A DNA stretch of 64,000 nt from Castor canadensis (lineage: Eukaryota > Chordata > Mammalia > Rodentia > Castoridae): contig NC_133387.1 in NCBI RefSeq assembly GCF_047511655.1, positions 24,050,353 through 24,114,352 on the forward strand, given 5' to 3'. This document shows, piece by piece, positions 52,901-63,781 of this stretch (position 1 is the stretch's first letter; each line of letters opens with the position of its first letter). Under the pieces are notes generated by a model that saw nothing but the letters and a program-made list of their open reading frames with translations, was not told where the DNA came from and searched no databases. The position numbers were made by a program, and so were the translations under genes.

Positions 52901-53090
52901 CCTCCCTGCCCCTCAGAGAAGCCGGAGTTGACTTTGTTTCACCTTCCCAACATTCATTTTTCCCTCCCTTCTTAGGAGAACTCCTCTTTTATTTGGAGCA
53001 ACAATGTGTGGAGCTGTACAGCAATTTCCCAGGCTCCCTTGCACCTGGAATGTGGCCACATGACACAGTTCCAACCAATAAGATATGCTT

Positions 53091-53170
53091 GTTTGCAATC
53101 CTGGAGATCGAATCCAGGGCCTTGAGCATGCCAGGAAAGCACTGTTCCACGGAGACATATCCCAGCCCTT
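53091..53170 (-). mobile_element. ID-like SINE, diverged
   Basis: Antisense: gagatcgaatccagggcctt and cacggagacatatcccagcc. Confidence 0.65.
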
Positions 53171-53271
53171 CCAAACGAAAAGATACAAATTTAAGTCCAT
53201 GAACCATCCAACTCAGCAGGCTCATTTTTACTCCTTATCTAGTAGTGTAGCCATCTTGCAAATAGAGCTCA

Positions 53272-53900
53272 AAATACAGTCGTGTGCTCCATAAAAACAT
53301 TTCAGTCAACCACCAATGTTGGTGGTTCTATAAGATTATAATGGTAATAACAGTACTGAAAATTTCCTATTGCCTAGTGGCATTGTAGCCACCATAAAGT
53401 CAGTGTAGAACAACACGTTACTTGCGTGTGTGGTGAAGCTGGTGCAGACAAATCCACTGTGCTGCCAGTCATATAAAGGTATAGGGCATACAAGCCCAGT
53501 GCTGGAGGCTCACACCTATAATCTTAGCTACTCAGGAAGCAGCAATCAGGAGAATCACTGTTTCAAAAGCTCAAATGGTAAGAATCCCTACCTAGCAAGC
53601 ATGAAACCCTGAGTTCAAACCCTAGTGCTGCCCCCCAAAAAAGGATAGTGTATACAATTATATACACTGCCTAATACTTATGATAGTAGACAGCTGTGTT
53701 ACTGGTTTCTGTATTTGTTATACTGTATGTCTCATTGCTATTTTAGAATGTACTTGTTCCTATAAAAAAAATTGACTGTAAAAGTTTTAACATGTCACAC
53801 AGGCAGTAGCCTGTTTACTCTCTTGATTGCATTGATTTTTCTTGTGCTTGATTTAATCTTGTGTTGTCTTGTTCATCGTGGCCTTAGAAACACTAGGAGC
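53272..53900. mobile_element. Old DNA-transposon-like element split by a SINE
   Basis: acagtcgtgtgctccataaa and ggttctataagattataatg at 53278-53345 resemble the opposite orientation of the family at 26155-26355. The probable remainder follows the SINE at 53644-53900. Confidence 0.45.
53493..53643 (+). mobile_element. Composite SINE with shortened linker
   Basis: 7SL-like head ggaggctcacacctataatc, then directly into the tRNA-like tail (cctagcaagcatgaaaccct, gagttcaaaccctag). It sits inside a DNA-transposon-like element, with degenerate flanking repeats. Confidence 0.8.
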
Positions 53901-54129
53901 CACTGGGTGTGTGCGTACAAATATGCATGTGTGTGCGTGCGTGTATATACACATGTACACATACCATAGAGCCTAGTTGTGTAGTGGGCTACACTATAGA
54001 TTTGTGTAAAACAAACCTGAAAGGCCCACCTCAGATGATTCCTTGTTACATGGTAAAAATAAAACCCTGTCTGGCTAAGCCACAGAAGGTACATTTCTGT
54101 CACACGCAGCAAATTAATGTGAGGCTGAA

Positions 54130-54590
54130 GTCGGTCCTTCCACAAATATTGAGCATCTTCCACGTGCCTGGTGCTGTCAGAGCTGAGAATGAGCAAACCA
54201 GCCATGGCGCTGCCCTCACAGGACTCACAGACCAGCTGGGAGACAAACAGTGAGTAAACAAAGATGACAAAGAATTACTAATTATCATTACTCTGAACGA
54301 AACAAATGAGACTTTGGAAAGGAGAATGGTAGAAGAAGCTCTGCACCCAGTGGGTGGTAGAGCTAGGACTGGTGAGGAAATATTGAAGAGAAGATCAGAA
54401 GAAAGAACATTCTCTGGAATGTTCTCGGCAGCACATGCCGAGTCCTCTAGCTGGGAGGAAGCTGGCGAAGTCGGTGAGTTTGGAGATGAGGGCTGAGTAG
54501 CATAAAAACAAGGTGGGAGAGGCAGGAGGTCATACAGTGCCTTGGGTGAGGTTTTAAGTCACTGGAGGATCTTTAGGAGAATGTCTTGTT
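54130..54590 (-). mobile_element. L2-like fragment
   Basis: tattgagcatcttccacgtg, cctggtgctgtcagagctga and later ggaggtcatacagtgccttg follow the order of antisense L2. Confidence 0.6.
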
Positions 54591-54603
54591 AAAAAGTTGC
54601 TTG

Positions 54604-54975
54604 TTAAAGCAACTGAGGCCAATAGGAAAAGGGGACCAGGAACTAGAGAAAAGGTTAGATCAAAAAGAATTAACCTAGAAGGTAACACCCACGCACAGGA
54701 AATCAATGTGAGTCAATTGCCCTGTATAGCTATCCTTATCTCAACCAGCAAAACCCCTTGTTCCTTCCTATTATTGCTTATACTCTCTCCACAAGAAAAT
54801 TAGACATAAGGGCAAAATAGTTTCTGCTGGGTATTGCGCGGGGGGGGGTGGGGGGGGGTGGGGGGGGGTGGGCGGAGTGGGTGGTAAGGGGGGGGGACAG
54901 GGGGGAGAAATGAACCAAGCCTTGTATGCACATATGAATAATAAAAGAAAAATGAAAATAAATAAATAAATAAGG
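54604..54975 (+). mobile_element. L1 3' UTR end, 5'-truncated copy
   Basis: Its first 74 nt match the last 74 nt of the window (63927-64000) at 73 of 74 positions, so it belongs to the same L1 family. It continues through a G-rich tract (54838-54905), the tail agccttgtatgcacatatg with AATAAAA, and an A-rich AAAT-repeat tail. Confidence 0.9.
54838..54905 (+). repeat. G-rich polypurine tract in L1 3' UTR
   Basis: Several runs of seven to nine G separated by single T or C residues. It fits the G-quadruplex-forming motif that is a known feature of mammalian L1 3' UTRs. Confidence 0.85.
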
Positions 54976-55357
54976 TACAGAACCATCAAAAAAAAACAAA
55001 AGACCTCCATCTGGAAAACAGTTTCAGTCCCAACTTTTGTGGGTCTCCTGTCTGCTCAGAGATTTTGCCAACCTGCTTGTGAAAACAGGCTCCTGGGTCC
55101 TGGTCCTGAAGGCCAGTCCTAGCCCTGTGACACAGAAGCATGTGTCCTTTAGCTACCAATCTCTCTGACCTGAGCCTCTTCATCAGAAATAAAGACAGTA
55201 ATAGTCCCACCTTAGAAAGCTGAGAGTGGGTGATGTGTGAGTCCCATAATGCACTGGGAACCCTGCTTGGCACATACAAGTGCTAGGAGAGAGTTTGTCA
55301 TGTCCACTGTTACCAGGAAGCCCATTAGAGCCTCTGTACTTCTACCTCCCGACCAGT

Positions 55358-55495
55358 GCTTCTCCAGCTTGGCATGAGAGTCAACTGTCCCACTCCCAAG
55401 ATTCTGGTTCTTTCTGGGAATGGAACCCAAAGGCCTACATTGTAAACAAATCTTCCATGGACTCTGCTGCAGGTGGCTTACGGGCCACATTTGGA
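55358..55495. mobile_element. MER20-like hAT fragment
   Basis: Begins cagtgcttctccagcttggc and ends gtggcttacgggccacattt, resembling MER20-type termini. The family is tentative. Confidence 0.45.
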
Positions 55496-55499
55496 CAAA

Positions 55500-55710
55500 T
55501 AGTGACATAGTGGTTTTGGAGTTAAACAAGGCTGAGTTCAAATCTCCCTCAACTTTCCATCTGTGTGGCCTTGTATGGCATTTCAAACTTCTCCAAAACT
55601 TGCTTTCCTTATCTGAAAAAATGAGCTTATTAATACTAGTAACATCCCCCAGCAGATAAAATAAAAATTGTGAAGAAAGCATACAAGTTATAATCACAGA
55701 TTCCAGTGTG
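55500..55710 (+). mobile_element. MIR
   Basis: gttttggagttaaacaaggc, tgagttcaaatctcc, catctgtgtggccttg, ttatctgaaaaaatgagc: sense MIR. Confidence 0.7.
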
Positions 55711-56337
55711 TAAAGGTATCAGCCATCCTATTTATCTATTTTTTATATTTATATTAACTTAACCCATGACCTCCTATTTCCACTAACAAAAGAAAACTTC
55801 AGTTTGGAAAATCCAGCTCACTGAAACCACTTCCAGCTTAATACAGAACAAAACCCCTTAGTCTCTTGGGGGGACTTGTAACCAGAATCAGGGTGTTCCC
55901 CTCTGGTGCTGCTGGTTCAACCCCTCAGACGATTCAAGCTCTTGATTCCTCAGGGCTGGCACATGACACAGCTGGTCCTGGACACTCACTCACATGCCCA
56001 GCCAATGCCCACTGTGCCACCATGGCTGTTGGCTGTATGTCCTTTGGCCTTGGCCTCTTGCCTCTACCCTAGACCTTCTTGTCTGCCACCCACCCCCCTT
56101 TTTTTTGCTCAGAGTTCTCAATAGCTGCACCACTGTAGTGTACCTTGAACATGTGGCTGTCCAGTCCCCTTCCTCAGCCATTTACTAATTTGCCACTTAG
56201 GTGCCATGGTGGATATGGGCCTTGTCTGGGATTTGAGATCTCTGATAACCTCCTTCTACCAAATGCTTCTCTTTTTGCAGACTGTATGGAAGGAGGGGAC
56301 TCTTACAACCTCCGTGTGTTCTCTTGTCTAACTTTAT

Positions 56338-56427
56338 ACTTTTTTTCTTTTGCGGTACTGGGGTTTGAACTCAGAGCCTCATGCTTGCTAGGCAGGCACT
56401 CTACCACTTAAGCCACTCCCCCCAGTG
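56338..56427 (-). mobile_element. tRNA-derived SINE
   Basis: Antisense: ggtactggggtttgaactca, tgcttgctaggcaggcactc, cttaagccactccccccag. Confidence 0.85.
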
Positions 56428-56465
56428 TGTTCTCTTGTCTATGTGTCCTCTGGAGACTGGCTCCT

Positions 56466-56467
<2 letters not shown>

Positions 56468-56506
<39 letters not shown>

Positions 56507-56532
56507 TCACAGCACACCACACACACACACAC
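56468..56532. repeat. (CA)n microsatellite, interrupted
   Basis: About 18 CA units, an interruption (aatcacagcacacc), then a further CA run. Confidence 0.95.
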
Positions 56533-57398
56533 TGGTTCTTGCAAATAGAAGTCATAACCTCAGACTAGTGGTTCTGTCTCAGACTTACACAACTGATTCA
56601 GCTCTCAATTGGTTTCTTGCTTCTAGGGGTGTCTGCCTCCCCTGAGATCAGAGCAGCAGACACGCAGACACACTACCCCTGCTCTCCAATGACGGGAGAA
56701 GGTGAAAGGCAGAAGAAAGGCTGGGGATGGGAGGAAGCCCCTCATTAGAATCTCAAAATGGCACCCCTTTAATTCTCTTGCAGAAAGCACCTACTTAGCA
56801 CATGGCCTGGTCTGGAGTACCTGCTTAATGGCCACGATCCCATGACTTATTCACATTCACTCATGAAGCCAGAGGGATCCTGAGTGGACACCTCTGAAAT
56901 GTGTCCCAACCTGGGAAATGAAGCAGGTAGAGGGGAAGGCCCCTGACTAAACACACCCACCTCTCCTGAAAGGAGCTAGAAATGCACCATTGGAGATCCT
57001 GTCCTTTAGATCAAACATTGTCCCGTCCCAGGTCACGTTAAAAGGTCAGTACTGCTGGGATGATCTCCCTATTCTAGCCCTGGGGACACTACAAGAGAAG
57101 GAATGGCACAGCCTGCAGGCCCCTCCTTTTCTTGGAGGCAGCAGGGGAAGTGAAACAGGGTCCCCACGCATATCAAGCTGCCCCTGGGGTCACTGAGCAG
57201 CCTTTGTCCCCTCTTCAACCCTGAGCCCCAAGGGGTAGCAGCCAACACCACAGACAGCAAAACCTGTTCAAACTTACATCTATTTCCTAGGGGTCCAGCA
57301 AAGGGTGCGGGGAAGGGATGAATAACTTGGGTTTCAGTAGAAGCCCCAAATCTTGGGGAGTGAGGTAAGCCCCACCTGCCATGGCCTCAGAAGCCTGG

Positions 57399-57586
57399 CT
57401 AGTAGGGGTGATTCAGGGCATGCTCCATGATGGTCCGTATGGCCATCCATGTCTCCTGGGCCGTGGGGATGATCTGCGAGGCTGGCAGCAGGAAGCCATA
57501 GTGTCCAGTGTCTCGGAGCTCGAAGCTGAAGGCATACTTGATGCCAGTGTCATAGGCCCAGTCCACGGTGATCCCACTGGCCACAT
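57399..57586 (-). CDS. CPA5: CPA5 terminal exon
   Basis: After gtttttag it completes the Tyr and encodes [20 protein letters not shown], then [20 protein letters not shown] and the end ALNHPY, stopping at TAG (57399-57401). The Glu of FELRDTG is the catalytic base. Confidence 0.93.
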
Positions 57587-58592
57587 CTAAAAACAAAAGA
57601 GCCCCAAAGAGAAGGAGAGGGTGAGGTCACAGGGTTCAAAGCATCCTTAGTGGAAAGTGGGTCCTGGAGCCAACCCCCACCCCCGACCTAGCCCCGACAT
57701 CTCTAAACCATCAGGCCCAAGTCTCACCCTAGGCAATGCCCTTTCCTTTCTGCCCCCATCTTCTCCCTGCAGAAAGCTCCTTGGAGGCCACCAGACTGAG
57801 AGTCTTTCCCTCCAGGGGTTATTGCGGCAAGCTGGGCTGTGCTCTGATACCACAAAGAAACAGCTGGCTGGGTTCCACTGTCCACCCTCCTAGCCGGATG
57901 TGGGGACAGCTTTGGCCCAGCCCACTTGGGCCTGTGGTACTGCCCTGTGGCCAGCCAGGCCTACCAGGCCACTCACACATCATCTGCCTGACCCCAGGGG
58001 GATGTGTTTCACTCACAGAGAGTGGTGCTTATGCTGCCAAAAATGTACTTGATCCCGTGCACCTCATACAGGGCCTTCACTGCATCCTTGGCAAGGTCGT
58101 ACTGCAAATGACAGCCAGAAAGTAAGAGACTGGGATGCAAAGGAACTGCCACACATCCCTCACCCTCAACAGCTGATGAGAAAAATGGATGGAGCCAACC
58201 CAGAAGTCAACTATGGAGACAGCTCTTGTGAGAAGCTTTGAACTTGAGCTCCCCAATCCTCCTTACCATGGGGTCTATTGGTCCAGATCCTCTTTTTCAG
58301 AGTGAGGGCCTGAACTCTCTTGGACTGGGCCAGATATGGTTTTTTCTGGGGATAGCATCCTCCTTACCCAACCTCTTAGCAGCCAAGCTTACCAGCTCTT
58401 CATAGTTTGAAACAGGATCCAGAGAGTGGCCATAAGGGTACATGAGCATCTGAGAGTAGCTGTGGATGGAGATCAGAACCTTGAAGTTCCCATGGTGTGT
58501 GATGAATTTCACAATGGCAGCCACCTCTGGCTCAGACTGAGGCCAGGGCCCATGGTAAGTCTCTGAGCAGGGGTTTTTATTTGAACCATTTC
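57399..58592 (-). CDS. CPA5: CPA5 (carboxypeptidase A5), last three exons, partial gene
   Basis: Exons are 58393-58592 (200 nt), 58017-58101 (85 nt) and 57399-57586 (188 nt). The lengths and phases equal those of CPA1 exons 8-10, so this is a tandem paralogue; earlier exons lie beyond the window. They encode 157 residues of the M14 catalytic domain including the third zinc His, the substrate Tyr and the catalytic Glu. The C-terminus [17 protein letters not shown] and the [19 protein letters not shown] stretch fit CPA5 better than CPA2 or CPA4, and gene order (CPA5 next to CPA1) agrees. CPA5 is a predicted secreted carboxypeptidase reported mainly from testis and pituitary. No canonical AATAAA lies close after the stop; an ATTAAA on this strand at 56768-56773 is a distant possibility. 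Confidence 0.92.
57587..58016 (-). other. CPA5: CPA5 last intron
   Basis: A 430 nt intron with GTGAGT donor and tttttag acceptor. No repeat or second gene was recognised. The preceding intron is 58102-58392, 291 nt. Confidence 0.85.
58017..58101 (-). CDS. CPA5: CPA5 penultimate exon
   Basis: After the acceptor catttgcag the 85 nt encode [20 protein letters not shown], then FGSISTTL and the first base of a Tyr codon. The donor is GTGAGT. The split Tyr codon is at the same place as in CPA1. Confidence 0.93.
58393..58592 (-). CDS. CPA5: CPA5 penultimate-but-one exon (zinc ligand)
   Basis: After the acceptor atttccag it encodes [20 protein letters not shown], then [18 protein letters not shown] and ends NYEEL before GTAAGC. 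The His in SIHSYSQ is the third zinc ligand and the Cys in NPCSE the disulfide partner. Confidence 0.93.
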
Positions 58593-58837
58593 CTGGAAAT
58601 AAAATAAAACAACCGGAAGGGTCACCATTTCCAGGTGTGGCTGAGACAGTGCTCACAAAATAATACCATGTGTTTCCTTTTATCTCCCAGCCTCCTTTAC
58701 AGTTTGGTTGGGGTCATGTGACTGTTTTTTGGCCAATGAACATTGAGCAGAAATGATGTGTCACTTCTGGTTTGAAGCTGTTAAAAGCAAAGATGACTTC
58801 TCTATACTCTCTTCTGTCTGTGTGGCTAGAAGCAAAA

Positions 58838-59914
58838 CATTCTAGACCCAATGAAGCCCACAAGAATAATTTAAAAGAAGACACACTACAAGTACTCAAT
58901 GAGAATTTTATAGAGATGATACTGGATAGGGTCAACCAAAATGTACAGGAGACATTCAAGAAATTTCAAGACAATAAAAATAAAGAATTTGGAAAAGCAA
59001 AAGAAGAAATAAAGGAAACCATAGAAGCACTGTATAAACACCAAAGTGAAAGAGAGAACACAATGAATAAATGGATAAATGAACTCAGGACAAAAATAGA
59101 CAACATTAAAGAGGAAAACTGCCAGGATATGGAAAACCTCAGAAAAAAAAACGAAATAGAACTGCAAAACAAAACGGAAGGCCAATCCAGCAGAATAGAA
59201 CAAACAGAAAACAGAATCTCAGAACTTGAAGATGAAATGGTAATTAAAGGAAAAACCAAAGAACTATTAATTAAACAACTCAAGACCTGTGAAAAGAAAA
59301 TGCAAGAACTCACTAACTCCATCAAAAGACCAAACTTGAGAATCATGGGCATCGAAGAAGGAGAAGAGGTGCAAGCGAAGGGAATGCGTAATATATTCAA
59401 CAAAATAATAACAGAAAATTTCCCAAATCTAGAGAAAGATATTCCCATACAGATGCAAGAGGCCTCCAGGACACCAAACAGACCAGATCAAAATAGAACT
59501 ACCCCATGACATATCATCATTAAAACAACAAGTTCAGAAACTAAGGAAAGAATATTGAAGGCTGTAAGAGAGAAAAAACAAGTAACATACAAAGGTAAAC
59601 CCATCAAAATCACAGCAGACTTCTCAACAGAAACATTAAAAGCAAGAAGAGCGTGGGGTGAGATCTTCCGGGCATTGAATGAAAATAACTTCAACCCCAG
59701 GATACTCTACCCAGCAAAGCTATCATTCAAAATAGATGGAGCAATAAAAGTCTTCCATGATAAGCAGAAACTAAAACAATATGTGACCACAAAGCCACCA
59801 TTACAAAAGATTCTGCAAGGGATTCTGCACACAGAAAGTGAAACCCAACTTAACTATGAAAAGACAGGCAGCACCAAACCACAGGAAAAGAAAAAGCAAG
59901 ACAGTAGAGAGTAA
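58838..59914 (+). pseudogene. L1 ORF1 (RNA-binding protein), truncated with internal stop
   Basis: The frame encodes a Glu/Lys-rich coiled coil (through about 59250), then an RRM-like part with RPNLRIMGIEEGEE and a C-terminal domain with LKARRAWGEIFRALNENNFN and ILYPAKLSF. A TGA at 59507-59509 interrupts it in frame; the same frame resumes and ends at 59912-59914. The N-terminus is missing through 5' truncation. The upstream in-frame ATG at 58772 lies in an unrelated old repeat and is coincidental. Confidence 0.9.
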
Positions 59915-59964
59915 CCTCAATGTAGGTACACACAATCAAACCTTCAAACAACTAAGACAACTAA

Positions 59965-62900
59965 ATGGCAGGAATCACCACATACCTATCAGTACAAACG
60001 CTTAATGTTAACGGACTTAATTCACCCATCAAAAGACACCGTTTGACAAAATGGATTAAAAAAGAAGATCCAACAATTTGTTGCTTACAGGAGACTCATC
60101 TCACCGACAGAAATAAGCATAGGCTAAGGATGAAAGGCTGGAAGAAGATTTACCAAGCCAATGGCCCCCGAAAACAGGCAGGAGTAGCAATACTTATCTC
60201 TGACAAAGTAGACTTCAAACCTACATTGATCAAATGAGATAAAGAAGGACATTCCATACTAATAAAAGGAGAAATAGACCAAAAGGAAATAATAATCATC
60301 AATCTGTATGCACCCAATGTCAATGCACCCAATTTCATCAAACATACCCTGAAAGACCTAAAAGCATATATAAACGCCAACACAGTGGTTGTGGGAGACT
60401 TTAACACCCCATTATCATCACTAGATAGGTCATCCAAACAAAAAATCAATAAAGAAATCCAAGATCTAAAGTATGCAATAGATCAAATGGACCTAGTAGA
60501 TGTCTACAGAACATTTCATCCAACTTCTACACAATATACATTCTTCTCAGCAGCCCAGGGAACCTTCTCCAAAATAGATCATATCCTAGGGCACAAAGCA
60601 AGCCTCAGCAAATATAAGAAAATAGAAATAATACCGTGCATACTATCTGATCACAATGCAGTAAAAGTAGAACTCAACAACAAAAGTAAAGACAAAAAAA
60701 CATGCAAACAGCTGGAAACTAAATAACTCATTACTTAATGAAGAATGGATCATCGATGAAATAAAAGAGGAAATTAAAAAGTTCCTGGAAGTCAATGAAA
60801 ATGAAAACACAACCTTCCAGAACCTATGGGACACAGCTAAGGCAGTCCTGAGAGGAAAGTTTATAGCCATGAGTGCATATATTAAAAAGATTAAAAGATC
60901 CCAAATCAATGATCTAATGATACATCTCAAACTCCTAGAAAAACAAGAACAAGCAAATCCCAAAACAAATAGAAGGAGAGAAATAATAAAAATAAGAGCT
61001 GAAATCAACGAAATAGAAACCAAAAAAACCATACAAAGAATTAATGAAACAAAAAGTTGGTTCTTTGAAAAAATAAACAAGATCGATAGACCCCTGGCAA
61101 ACCTGACCAAAATGAGGAGAGAAAAAACCCAAATTAGTAGAATTAGGAATGCAAAAGGGGAGATAACAACAAACACCATGGAAGTCCAGGAAATCATCAG
61201 AGACTACTTTGAGAACCTATATTCAAATAAATTTGAAAATCTAAAAGAAATGGACAGATTTCTAGATACTTATGATCATCCAAAACTGAACCAAGAGGAA
61301 ATTAATCACCTGAATAGACCTATAACAGAAAATGAAATTGAAGCAGCAATCAAGAGTCTCCCCAAAAAGAAAAGTCCAGGACCTGATGGATTCTCTGCTG
61401 AATTCTATCAGACCTTTAAAGAAGAACTGATACCAACCCTCCTTAAACTGTTCCACAAAATAGAAAGGGAAGGAAAACTGCCAAACACATTTTATGAAGC
61501 CAGTATTACACTTATCCCAAAACCAGGCAAAGACACCTCCAAAAAGGAGAACTATAGGCCAATCTCCTTAATGAACATTGATGCAAAAATCCTCAACAAA
61601 ATAATGGCAAACCGAATTCAACAAAACATCAAAAAGATTATTCACCACGACCAAGTAGGCTTCATCCCAGGGATGCAGGGGTGGTTCAACATACAAAAAT
61701 CAATAAACGTAATAAACCACATTAACAGAAGCAAAGACAAAAACCACTTGATCATCTCAATAGATGCAGAAAAAGCCTTTGATAAGATCCAACATCATTT
61801 CATGATAAAAGCTCTAAGAAAACGAGGAATAGAAGGAAAGTTCCCCAACATTATAAAAGCTATATATGACAAACCTACAGCCAGCATTATACTTAACGGA
61901 GAAAAATTGAAACCATTCCCTCTAAAATCAGGAACCAGACAAGGATGCCCACTATCTCCACTCCTATTCAACATAGTACTGGAATTCCTAGCCAGAGCAA
62001 TTAGGCAAGAAGAAGGAATAAAAGGAATACAAATAGGTAAAGAAACTGTCAAAATATCCCTATTTGCAGACGACATGATCCTATACCTCAAAGACCCAAA
62101 AAACTCTACTCAGAAGCTTCTAGACATCATCAATAGCTATAGCAAGGTAGCAGGATATAAAATCAACATAGAAAAATCATTAGCATTTCAATGAGCAAAC
62201 TGAAAAAGAATGTATGAAAACAATTCCATTTACAATAGCTTCAAAAAAAATCAAATACCTAGGTGTAAACCTAACAAAAGATGTGAAAGACCTCTACAAG
62301 GAAAACTATACACTTCTGAAGAAAGAGATTGAGGAAGACTATAGAAAGTGGAGAGATCTCCCATGCTCATGGATTGGTAGAATCAACATAGTAAAAATGT
62401 CGATACTCCCCAAAGTAATCTACATGTTTAATGCAATTCCCATCAAAATTCCAATGACATTCATTAAAGAGATTGAAAAATCTACTGTGAAATTTATATG
62501 GAAACACAAGAGGCCACGAATAGCCAAGGCAACACTCAGTCAAAAGAACAATGTAGGAGGTATCACAATACCTGACTTCAAACTATATTACAAAGCAATA
62601 ATGATAAAAACAGCATGGTACTGGCACAAAAACAGACATGAAGACCAGTGGAACAGAATAGAGGACCCAGATATGAAGCCACACAACTATAACCAACTTG
62701 TCTTTGACAAAGGAGCTAAAAATATATGATGGAGAAATAGCAGCCTCTTCAACAAAAACTGCTGGGAAAACTGGTTAGCAGTCTGCAAAAATCTGAAACT
62801 AGATCCGTGTATATCACCCTATACCAACATTAACTCAAAATGGATCAAGGATCTTAATATCAGACCCCAAACTCTAAAGTTGATACAGGAAAGAGTAGGA

Positions 62901-63781
62901 AATACTCTGGAGTTAGTGGGTATAGGTAAGAACTTTCTCAATGAAACCCCAGCAGCACAGCAACTAAGAGATAGCATAGATAAATGGGACCTCATAAAGC
63001 TAAAAAGCTTCTGTGCATCAAAAGAAATGGTCTCTAAACTGAAGAGAACATCCATAGAGTGGGAGAAAATATTTTTCAACTATACATCAGACAAAAGACT
63101 GATAACCAGAATATATAGGGAACTTAAAAAACTAAATTCTCCCAAAACTAATGAACCAATAAAGAAATGGGCAAGTGAACTAAACAGAACTTTCTCAAAA
63201 GAAGAAATTCAAATGGCCAGAAAACACATGAAAAAATGCTCACCATCTCTAGCAATAAAGGAAATGCAAATTAAAACCACGCTAAGATTCCACCTCACCC
63301 CATTAGAATAGCCATCATCAGCAACACCACCAACAACAGGTGTTGGCGAGGATGCGGGGAAAAAGGAAACCTCTTACACTGTTGGTGGGGATGTAGACTA
63401 GTACAACCACTCTGGAAAAAAATTTGGAGGCTACTTAAAAAGCTGGACATCGATCTACTATTTGATCCAGCAATACCACTCTTGGGGATATACCCCAAAG
63501 ACTGTGACACAGGTTACTCCAGAGGCACCTGCACACCCATGTTTATTGCAGCACTATTCACAATAGCCAAGTTATGGAAACAGCCAAGATGCCCCACCAC
63601 TGACGAATGGATTAAGAAAATGTGGTATCTATACACAATGGAATTTTATGCAGCCATGAAGAAGAACGAAATGTTATCATTCGCTGGTAAATGGATGGAA
63701 TTGGAGAACATCATTCTGAGTGAGGTTAGCCTGGCCCAAAAGACCAAAAATCGTATGTTCTCCCTCATATGTGGACATTAG
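59965..63781 (+). pseudogene. L1 ORF2 (endonuclease-reverse transcriptase), broken
   Basis: The endonuclease domain starts at ATG 59965. With residue 1 there, N14, E43, D145, N147, D205, D229 and H230 fall at the same numbers as in human L1 endonuclease. The reverse transcriptase has the FADD active site at 62063-62074. A Cys/His-rich C-terminal motif lies near 63340-63395. Lesions are TGA at 60235-60237, a frame change near 60700-60716, a small deletion with frame change near 62192, TGA at 62727-62729 and a frame change near 63300. No functional protein can be made. Confidence 0.92.

Larger units (their letters stand above)
45880..57398. other. CPA1-CPA5 intergenic region
   Basis: No multi-exon gene was recognised. 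Repeats are listed separately (L2-like 47850-48115 and 54130-54590, L1 3' ends 49125-49520 and 54604-54975, SINEs, a split DNA-transposon-like element, MIRs, a MER20-like element). The stretches 45880-47840, 48120-49050, 49950-50680 and 50830-52980 hold only short chance frames. The longest (47482-47940 plus, 50096-50563 minus, 51623-52024 minus) have no domain, codon or splice evidence. Confidence 0.7.

Noticed and set aside
58772-58837. ATG at 58772 opening a 245-codon frame that enters L1 ORF1
   Set aside because: The first 22 codons lie in an older repeat unrelated to L1; the frame agreement is chance and L1 homology starts near 58838.
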